Source: an uncultured Methanobacterium sp. (GTDB lineage Archaea > Methanobacteriota > Methanobacteria > Methanobacteriales > Methanobacteriaceae). From it: 64,000 nucleotides of DNA. Below are positions 57,936 to 64,000 of this stretch, piece by piece (position 1 is the stretch's first letter; each line of letters opens with the position of its first letter). A model generated the notes under the pieces. It did not search any database. It worked only from the letters and a program-made list of their open reading frames with translations, and was not told where the DNA came from. The stretch spans positions 868,001-932,000 of the forward strand of contig NZ_OY762015.1 in NCBI RefSeq assembly GCF_963665055.1, in the 5' to 3' direction. Both the position numbers and the translations under genes were made by a program.

Positions 57936-58323
57936 AAATTAATCCCCTTATTTGTCAATTTTCCTGCACTTTAATTTATAATTAATCCTGTGCTACATAA
58001 TAATATTTAGGTGTTAAGTAATGGATAGATTAAAAAATTGCCCGGAGATTTAGAGACTTATTAGATTTCCCTAAATTGGGAAGTTATTCTTTAGGGTCAG
58101 TAGTTATAGGAGATGACCCGGAAGGTTCATATATTGACTTACTTCTCATATCAGGTGCTATTATTCAAACCAGTTGATCTTGAATAAGGTAGAGCGTTTT
58201 GAAGATAAGCCTAAAGATATCCTAGAATAATTCCCTATCTTTTTTATATTTATTAACCTTAAAATCCATAAAATAAAGTGTAAATTATAGATTCCAACAT
58301 GGACAAGTAAAGGAGTATTTAAA
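57936..58323. other. Intergenic region with unidentified remnant
   Basis: About 390 bases. A plus-strand frame near 58,040-58,175 reads FRDLLDFPKLGSYSLGSVVI then GDDPEGSYIDLLL and stops. It lacks a start and I do not recognise it. It may be the leftover of a small gene. The rest is the promoter side of the nucleotidyltransferase gene. Confidence 0.35.
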
Positions 58324-58614
58324 ATGCTCATTGAGGATGTTATAGAAATCATCATAAAACTTAACCCTCTGATTGAAACTGAATACAAAGCCAAAGTTAT
58401 AAGCGTTTTTGGGTCTTACGCAAGAGGAGACGAAAATAAAAAGAGCGACCTGGACGTTTTAGTAGAATTTTATCCCAGTGCCAACCTTTTGGACCTAGTA
58501 GGAATAGCTAACTTCCTGGAAGATGAATTAAATATCAGTGTGGATGTGGTTCCTGTGGATACCCTCCGCCCAGAAATCAAAGATCAGGTATTCAAAGAGG
58601 CCATATCAATATGA
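58324..58614 (+). CDS. MNT-type nucleotidyltransferase, solitary
   Basis: A 96-residue minimal nucleotidyltransferase: VFGSYARGDENKKSDLDVLV with GS and DxD, then FLEDELNISVDVVPVDTL. This is the antitoxin type of MNT/HEPN (DUF86) pairs. No HEPN gene follows in the next 200 bases, so it is solitary. AAGGAG precedes the ATG. Confidence 0.85.
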   Translation: MLIEDVIEIIIKLNPLIETEYKAKVISVFGSYARGDENKKSDLDVLVEFYPSANLLDLVGIANFLEDELNISVDVVPVDTLRPEIKDQVFKEAISI

Positions 58615-58828
58615 TTCAGTTCTGGTGTGAGCACTATTAAAGATGTTATACCCTAAATACGTCCGGTTCTAATTGAAATTTTAAATGAAGATACTCTTTG
58701 AATTTAATATATATATGGGTGATTCACATTAACATCGAGAATCATTGATTTTCCTTAATATTAAGAAGTCATTCTCATGCAACGGCCAGGTATATGGCCC
58801 AATAACATCATAATGGGGGCTTTTAAAA

Positions 58829-59317
58829 ATGATGATGGTGTCTATGATAAAAAGAAGGTTGAAAGAGGGGAAAACATACGAAGATTTTCGTCGCGCCTGG
58901 TTCCATACTACCGGGTTTGGAATTGATTCTGATTCATATATAGAACCTGAACCACCACTGGGTCGTCTTTACACCGTGATAAATGCATTTGATCCACGCG
59001 AGATTATTGTTATTGGTTTTGGCCCGGAAATATCCCCGGAAGTCCTGGAATCTGTTCTTAATATTGATGTTGAAGAGAGGCTTGACAATCCATTGGATGA
59101 GGTTATAGAACCCTCAATTGACCGTTCTTTTGGGGTTTTAGTATCAGAAGATGATTTTTCTCCTAAAGGGGCAATTGAATATCAAAAACCTTCAGTAAGT
59201 GGAGTTGAAACTGATCTTAAAGAAAGTGGAGAATTAATAAATCTAGTTAAAAGAGAAATTGAGACTGCTTCTGCCAGAAGAGATAAAAAACGTCAAGAAA
59301 TTGAAGGGTCAAAATAA
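58829..59317 (+). CDS. Hypothetical protein, possible dimeric alpha-beta barrel
   Basis: The 162-residue protein begins MMMVSMIKRRLKEGKTYEDF and has RRAWFHTTGFG, then YTVINAFDPREIIVIGFG. This resembles small proteins of the ferredoxin-like barrel type that include monooxygenases, but no active-site residue is clear. The C-terminal 60 residues are charged and helical. GGGGG precedes the ATG by nine bases. Function not assigned. Confidence 0.55.
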   Translation: MMMVSMIKRRLKEGKTYEDFRRAWFHTTGFGIDSDSYIEPEPPLGRLYTVINAFDPREIIVIGFGPEISPEVLESVLNIDVEERLDNPLDEVIEPSIDRSFGVLVSEDDFSPKGAIEYQKPSVSGVETDLKESGELINLVKREIETASARRDKKRQEIEGSK

Positions 59318-59674
59318 AAAAAAGACATAGATTAAAAAAATTATTGCAATTCCCACTTCAACTGGTATGATTACACCATTCATAAACATTAAATAAGATA
59401 TCAACACCCCTCTTTTTCTCAAAACATCTATGAAATATAAAATAATAAATTCATTAGAGTAAATCCTTTTTTTAATAGTGATTATTAGTTTTTTACTTCT
59501 CAAATACTCTCCATGACAACTATCAAAACTTTTAATGATCAATAGTAAAATGCACAGATTCACTAATCATTAAATGAAAACAAGATACAGGGAAAAAATA
59601 GTATTAGTTTTAAACAAGTCATGAGGGTTTGTTTTATCCAAAAATGGAGTAAATATTATTTAGGGTTGAGATCT
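59318..59674. other. Intergenic region
   Basis: About 355 bases with no supported gene. A minus-strand hydrophobic frame of 84 codons starts at GTG without a ribosome-binding site and is treated as chance. The end of the stretch carries the RhuM promoter and its site (GGGTTGAG). Confidence 0.35.
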
Positions 59675-60712
59675 ATGGCCGAAGATCAAAAATTAGAAAA
59701 AAATAATATAATTATTTACAAGGGTGATGAAGGGGCGGCAACCATTGAAGTTCTTTTAAAAGATGACACCATGTGGTCCACACAGAAAACAATGGCAGAA
59801 CTCTTTGAAGTTGATGTAAGAACCATAAATGAGCATTTAATAAACATTTTTGAAAGTAAAGAATTGGTAAAAAATTCAACTATCCGGAAATTCCGGATAG
59901 TTCAGCAAGAAGGTAAAAGAAATGTTACAAGAGATTTGAATTTCTATAATTTGAATGCAATAATAGCTGTTGGCTACCGTGTAAACTCCAAAAAAGCAAC
60001 TAATTTCAGAATATGGGCAACAGAAACATTGAAAGAATATATTACCAAAGGTTTCGTCTTGGATGATGAACTTCTAAAAAACGGTACTCGCTTCGGTCAG
60101 GATTACTTCGATGAATTACTGGAAAAGATCCGTGAAATCCGGGCCAGTGAACGTAGATTCTACCAGAAAATAACTGATATCTATGCACAGTGCAGTTTTG
60201 ATTATAATAAAGACGCTGAGATTACCCGAGCTTTCTATGCTACAGTTCAAAATAAGCTTCACTGGGCTATAACACACCACACTGCAGCAGAAATCATATC
60301 AGAACGATCTGACAGCACCAGAAAGAATATGGGCCTCACTAACTGGAAGAATGCACCAGAAGGTAAAATCCTAAAAACAGACACTGGTGTTGCTAAAAAC
60401 TATTTATCCCAAGAAGAGATTTCAGAATTGAATCGTATCGTTAACATGTACCTGGACTATGCCGAAAACCAGGCAGAAAGACATAAACTATTGTCCATGG
60501 AGGACTGGGTATCCCGGTTAGATGCCTTCCTTAAATTCAATGAATACGATGTTCTCGAAAATCCTGGTAAAGTTTCCCAGGCAGTGGCCAAGGAAATTGC
60601 CAGTAAAGAATTTGAAAAGTATCGAAAAATCCAGGATAAAGATTTTATTTCTGATTTTGATAAAGAAGTTACTAAGAATTATTTAGATAAAAAAAGGACC
60701 CATAACACTTAA
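59675..60712 (+). CDS. RhuM family protein
   Basis: The 345 residues match the RhuM (virulence) family: DTMWSTQKTMAELFEVDVRT then INEHLINIFES, a BRO/KilA-N-like DNA-binding start, KATNFRIWATETLKEYITKG, and the helical Fic-associated-type C-terminus with FYATVQNKLHWAITHHTAAE. Members occur in mobile and defence islands; the activity is unknown. The ATG at 59675 follows GAGATCT and begins the conserved part; an upstream ATG at 59621 has no site. Single gene. Confidence 0.85.
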   Translation: MAEDQKLEKNNIIIYKGDEGAATIEVLLKDDTMWSTQKTMAELFEVDVRTINEHLINIFESKELVKNSTIRKFRIVQQEGKRNVTRDLNFYNLNAIIAVGYRVNSKKATNFRIWATETLKEYITKGFVLDDELLKNGTRFGQDYFDELLEKIREIRASERRFYQKITDIYAQCSFDYNKDAEITRAFYATVQNKLHWAITHHTAAEIISERSDSTRKNMGLTNWKNAPEGKILKTDTGVAKNYLSQEEISELNRIVNMYLDYAENQAERHKLLSMEDWVSRLDAFLKFNEYDVLENPGKVSQAVAKEIASKEFEKYRKIQDKDFISDFDKEVTKNYLDKKRTHNT

Positions 60713-60878
60713 ATTTTTTAAAAATTATATTTGCATTAATTACAATCCAATTAATAATATACAATTCTAAGAGAATATAATAAAGGGACTCCTTTGGTAG
60801 CTTTCACTTTTATCATTACCATATTTTCATATAAAATGATCAAATCTTACTCTCTTTAACACTGTTTTTAGACATGTA

Positions 60879-61880
60879 TTAAAATCCCTTTAATAATTCG
60901 TTTATATCCCCCACGAACTCTAAACCTGCATTTCTACCGGTTCCAGAAAGTATTAATACTTTTTCTTTGTTATTTTTCTTGAATAATTTTATGTTTATTC
61001 TGGATCGGAGGGATTCGTTGACTTTAGCCGTCATTTCCCCTAATTTGGGTGCAGGAAGATCCACTCCTTCATCCCGGCTGGCATCTATTTGTAGTTCTAA
61101 TGGTTCTTTAACAATGATTATTTTGATCTTATCATCAGTAACCTGCAACTTTTCTATTTTAGCCCCGTTGTAGGTTGTGAACTGGTATAACTGTTTATTA
61201 TGAAATAAACCGAATAGGTAACCGGTAAAATAATTACCTAGCCATGGAATTTTGGCTATGGATCCAAATATGGATAAATCATCTTCATCAAAATGGTTTG
61301 TTTGCATCCAGATCCATGATGAGGGCATGGATGAACCCCAGTCCTTCTCAATATATCCTTTTCCCCCAGTGAAATCTTTTTTCTCATCATTTATGGTGAC
61401 ATATCCCTTGATTGAATGGTTGAAACTTAAAACCCCATGGTAACATTCCATAAAAGGGATGAAGGCATAAATACCCATAACCCCGGGGGATAATTTTGTA
61501 ACTGGCCATGGAACAATGTTTTCAAATTTCATTTTGGCGGTAATCTTGGTCTGACCATCCTCCAAATCCAGGTGTACTTCATTGAGACTGAAAAAATTAT
61601 TAGCAATTTTGATTTCAAACTTTTCCTTATTCACCCAGAAGCTGGAAAGGGGATACTTGAAGTAGTGAAGATCCTGGTTGCGTGCATCCAGGAACATTAC
61701 AAAAGCATGGGATTGATTAGCTTTTTTGGTAATGGATACACCCACAATTATAGCGTAAGCTATTTTTTCATCTTGAGAAACAGATTTGAAGTACCATCCT
61801 TCAAAATAGTCTTTTTTCTTTCCTCTGCCCTGAAAAACTTCGGGCTTCCAGATTTTAACCAGCAAATCAGCTACCCCCAT
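60879..61880 (-). CDS. Tocopherol cyclase-like (lipocalin-fold) protein
   Basis: The 333 residues match the tocopherol cyclase-like family: KKDYFEGWYFKSV, GKGYIEKDWGSSMPSSWIWM then QTNHFDEDDLSIFGSIAKIP. These conserved Trp and Asp residues line a hydrophobic cup. Methanogens make no tocopherol; a lipid or isoprenoid ligand is likely. The ATG at 61880 is used; a TTG one codon upstream is less likely. Single gene. Confidence 0.8.
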   Translation of the reverse strand: MGVADLLVKIWKPEVFQGRGKKKDYFEGWYFKSVSQDEKIAYAIIVGVSITKKANQSHAFVMFLDARNQDLHYFKYPLSSFWVNKEKFEIKIANNFFSLNEVHLDLEDGQTKITAKMKFENIVPWPVTKLSPGVMGIYAFIPFMECYHGVLSFNHSIKGYVTINDEKKDFTGGKGYIEKDWGSSMPSSWIWMQTNHFDEDDLSIFGSIAKIPWLGNYFTGYLFGLFHNKQLYQFTTYNGAKIEKLQVTDDKIKIIIVKEPLELQIDASRDEGVDLPAPKLGEMTAKVNESLRSRINIKLFKKNNKEKVLILSGTGRNAGLEFVGDINELLKGF

Positions 61881-62114
61881 CAAAGAAATTCCACTATCCT
61901 TAATTATTAAATAGAAATTTAAAACGCGTTATTACAGATTTTTCTATAATAAATATCCATGTTAACAAATAATTTAACCCTACCAAACCAGTATCATCTT
62001 CTATCTAATCAATCATGTTCTCTAAATCATTATATGATACGATGTTTCCAATTAAATTTTTGATTGATTTGTATTAAATAATATATTTTTTAGAGTCCAA
62101 AAAAAATAAATTCG

Positions 62115-62150
62115 GGATATAACTGCCGTATATTCATGGATATAACTGCC
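62115..62150. repeat. Direct repeat pair, 23-bp period
   Basis: GGATATAACTGCC occurs at 62115-62127 and again at 62138-62150, perfectly conserved. It is about 150-190 bases before the Rieske gene start. A pair of identical sites two helical turns apart is typical of operator DNA. Confidence 0.6.
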
Positions 62151-62242
62151 AAATTATTGACTAAAATACATAAGAAATTACTGTATTAACCTACATAATA
62201 TATAATCAAGGAATTAAGAATAAAAAAACCTTTTTTAGTAAA

Positions 62243-62283
62243 TCTTAAACATCTATATTGGGTCTTAAACAGACTATATTGGG
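62243..62283. repeat. Direct repeat pair, 21-bp period, at Rieske promoter
   Basis: Two imperfect copies of TCTTAAACANNCTATATTGGG lie at 62243-62262 and 62264-62283, ending 18 bases before the ATG at 62302. The copies share both half-sites, CTTAAAC and CTATATTGGG. This is at the expected place of transcription start and ribosome binding, so a regulator bound here could block the gene. Confidence 0.6.
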
Positions 62284-62301
62284 GATTATGGGGGAAACCA
62301 T

Positions 62302-62652
62302 ATGTCTTTTACAGAAGTATGTAAAACAAATGATTTAAATGATGGTGAAATGAAAAAATTGGTTTTAGAGGGTTTTAATATATTGATTGCTAGATCCGGT
62401 GATGACTATTTTGTAGCGGATAACAAATGCCCTCACATGGGTGGTAATCTTTCGCAAGGCACATTAGAAGGTACAGTAATTACTTGCCCGGTACATCACA
62501 GCAAATTTAACTTAAAAAATGGCGAAGTTATTCGTTGGACAGATTTCACTGGTTTTAAATTGACAATAGCCAAATTATTCAAGTCTCCGAAATCTCTTAA
62601 AGTCTATAAAATTAAATTGGAAGATGGCAGTGTCTTTGCTGAACTACCTTAA
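62302..62652 (+). CDS. Rieske-type 2Fe-2S protein
   Basis: A soluble electron carrier of 116 residues. The cluster ligands are Cys43 and His45 in NKCPHMGGNLSQGTLEG and Cys62 and His65 in VITCPVHHSKFNLKNGEV. The second motif and length are typical of stand-alone ferredoxin components. GGGGGAAACC precedes the ATG. The partner oxygenase or reductase is not encoded nearby, and the promoter carries two sets of direct repeats. Confidence 0.9.
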   Translation: MSFTEVCKTNDLNDGEMKKLVLEGFNILIARSGDDYFVADNKCPHMGGNLSQGTLEGTVITCPVHHSKFNLKNGEVIRWTDFTGFKLTIAKLFKSPKSLKVYKIKLEDGSVFAELP

Positions 62653-62722
62653 TAATAAAACCAGAGATTATCATTCCAGCGAAAAATAAATTATCATTTA
62701 TAAATATAAAATTAGATTTGAT

Positions 62723-63520
62723 CTAACCATTGAAATTAGATAATCCATACCTGAACAGGATTACCCCACGGCTATATGGCTGCACTGTTTTAATTTCTGC
62801 TAATAATGTATTTTTACTCAGTGGAGTTACATTATGGTATGAATCATAGGTTTGCAGTCCAATTACTATTTTTCCTGGTAGGAGGAAGTTATATATTGTG
62901 GCCCAGTTTTTTAAACCGGCTATGGTGTTATTGTAGTCACCTATGTAGAGCATGGGGACTATGTAGTCACAGTAGGGTGCTATCAGGTAGTAGTACTGGT
63001 TATCATCCCATTTGTCTGGTTTGGTGGAAATGGAGAAGGTTACTCCCTGGGTGTCCTGTCGCATTTGTTTGATCAGTGAAAGATATTTGGGCATATCATA
63101 GGTTTCCATATCCAGCTGGACTCCTATTTTCATATCTGCAACCTGGGATGCATGAGCAAAACCTGGGAATACCCAGGCATGAGTTTTTATTCCAACAGCA
63201 TCCGCTTTTGCTTTGGCATCAGGCAGTATTGTTAAGTAATTATCATTTCTCACCAGAACATAAATATCTGTAATCCCTGCACTTTTTAATTCTGTGAAGT
63301 TAATTTGAGATAAGGGTGTGGTACCGGGGTTTATATAGTAACCCACAATAAATCCAGTCCAAACTGGAGGGATATGGTACAATGGAGTTACTGGACTGGT
63401 GTATGGCACAGGTAACCCTCCATTTGTGGCCTTAAGAGTACTATAATTACCAGCTGCCGCTGCACAACCCAGTGTCAGAGTTAACAGTATTATAAATGAT
63501 AATATCCATGTGTTTTTAAT
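62723..63520 (-). CDS. Secreted TIM-barrel-like hydrolase domain protein
   Basis: The 250-residue chain begins with a signal peptide (KNTWILSFIILLTLTLGCAA then AAGNYSTL) and continues with a barrel-like domain: GITDIYVLVRNDNYLTILPD, THAWVFPGFAHAS, KIGVQLDMETYDMP, TFSISTKPDKWDD, and YCDYIVPMLYIGDYN. The strand ends V.LDME and IVPMLY fit a glycoside hydrolase-type fold. No ATG, GTG or TTG opens the signal peptide in frame. The only candidates are ATT codons at 63,518-63,520 or 63,524-63,526 after AAGGCG. A GTG at 63,409 would remove the signal. Probably extracellular; substrate unknown. Confidence 0.6.
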   Translation of the reverse strand: MKNTWILSFIILLTLTLGCAAAAGNYSTLKATNGGLPVPYTSPVTPLYHIPPVWTGFIVGYYINPGTTPLSQINFTELKSAGITDIYVLVRNDNYLTILPDAKAKADAVGIKTHAWVFPGFAHASQVADMKIGVQLDMETYDMPKYLSLIKQMRQDTQGVTFSISTKPDKWDDNQYYYLIAPYCDYIVPMLYIGDYNNTIAGLKNWATIYNFLLPGKIVIGLQTYDSYHNVTPLSKNTLLAEIKTVQPYSRGVILFRYGLSNFNG

Positions 63521-63875
63521 TTTAATCGCCTTTTAGATGTATTTGGATTCTTTTCATGTATGACTTAAGTCTATCCACAATTTTTTAAAATTAACAAATA
63601 TTTAACTTAGTAATTTTTTGGGCTTTATTCTATATGAAATAAATCCAAATCATTTAAAATATAGAGTTAGCACTCGGATAAATACAAATATTCTCACAAA
63701 AATATTCTTGGTATTTAAATATACAAAATATATTTTTGTATTTTAAGTTAATGCATTATTTCAAAGTATCCTTTCTTTTGGAACCAATGGAAATTTGGAA
63801 ATATAAATTAGAAGGATAACTCACGATATTAACCTATCCTAAAAGTTATATTAGTTAATAAACTTAATTAAAGGC
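63521..63875. other. Intergenic region
   Basis: About 355 bases with no supported gene, very A+T-rich, between divergent secreted-protein genes. It carries the promoter of the last gene in the window. Confidence 0.35.
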
Positions 63876-64000
63876 ATGAACAAATCAATTTTAACTTTTC
63901 GTGCTTTTTTGATTTTAATGATAATTACCTTAAGTACCATTCCGGCATCCTTTGCATGGAGCTGGGATACTCACTCCCAAATTATAGATACTGTCTACCA
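63876..64000 (+). CDS. Secreted phospholipase C-like protein, 5' part
   Basis: The gene runs off the window after 41 codons. It begins with a signal peptide (MNKSILTFRAFLILMIITL then ASFA) and then WSWDTHSQIIDTVY, the N-terminal zinc-ligand segment of phospholipase C-like proteins (Trp, Asp, His). It resembles the GHSHVIDAVYNALP segment of the intracellular relative at 15.5 kb. Only the start is seen, so the family is inferred. Confidence 0.55.
   Translation, partial: MNKSILTFRAFLILMIITLSTIPASFAWSWDTHSQIIDTVY

Larger units (their letters stand above)
61884..62301. other. Intergenic region with operator-like repeats
   Basis: About 415 bases without a gene, between divergent genes. It holds two sets of direct repeats that are listed separately, plus a 40-base A-run tract near 62,220. 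The position suggests control of the Rieske protein gene. Confidence 0.4.

Noticed and set aside
59309..59563. Hydrophobic 84-codon minus-strand frame as a membrane protein gene
   Set aside because: Starts at GTG without a site and overlaps the end of the neighbouring gene; hydrophobicity follows from T-rich DNA.

Overview
The window is A+T-rich DNA with archaeal-style short genes, purine-rich ribosome-binding sites just upstream of ATG/GTG/TTG starts, and a gene mix (NikR remnant, DUF11 surface-protein remnant, several flavodoxins, ExoD, tocopherol-cyclase-like protein, many MNT/HEPN genes) that fits a hydrogenotrophic methanogen of the Methanobacteriales, probably Methanobacterium-like. This placement is inferred from gene content; no rRNA or methanogenesis gene lies in the window.

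Layout. 0.5-11.5 kb: a DHA2-type exporter, a frameshifted Hsp20, an ExoD protein, a NERD-helicase fusion, a 28-bp minisatellite, two flavodoxin-type proteins, a PIG-L deacetylase and a NERD membrane protein. 11.5-17 kb: small membrane and zinc-ribbon proteins, gene remnants (RHH, NikR), a hairpin, and a three-gene operon for a papain-like peptidase, a phospholipase-C-like protein and a small membrane protein. 17.7-28.6 kb: a nuclease-phosphoesterase pair, orphan HicB, an XPD/DinG-type helicase, two copies of a divergent winged-helix/HTH gene pair flanking a Fic protein, a glutamate dehydrogenase and a RelE-type toxin-antitoxin pair. 29.4-40.6 kb: the most interesting region. Five overlapping minus-strand genes encode a DISARM-like set (DrmA-like helicase, DrmB-like DUF1998 protein, DrmC-like phospholipase D, DrmE-like protein) that ends in a radical SAM enzyme and has no recognisable DNA methyltransferase. 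A Mrr-like nuclease is divergently transcribed from it. 41-54 kb: more nuclease and helicase genes, a voltage-gated channel with an unusual selectivity filter, an MNT/HEPN pair, a broken PIN-toxin pair, a broken DUF6508-ADP-ribosylglycohydrolase, and a segmental duplication in which each copy keeps a different intact gene. 54-64 kb: a third winged-helix/HTH pair whose shared promoter is split by an IS4-like element with a perfect 10-bp target duplication, then RhuM, methyltransferase, tocopherol-cyclase-like, Rieske and secreted proteins.

The 20-60 kb part reads as a defence and genome-plasticity island: toxin-antitoxin genes, nucleases, helicases, a DISARM-like operon, decayed gene fragments and duplications lie between a few housekeeping genes. 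The proposed new system is a methyltransferase-free DISARM variant in which the radical SAM protein takes the place of the modification enzyme; this is inference from gene order and overlap.

Many reading frames (MFS exporter, Hsp20, nucleotidyltransferase, winged-helix gene, PIN toxin, ADP-ribosylglycohydrolase) are broken by single-base shifts, several in or next to homopolymer runs. Some of these may be assembly errors rather than true pseudogenes. Frameshifted genes are annotated here over their full reconstructed span.
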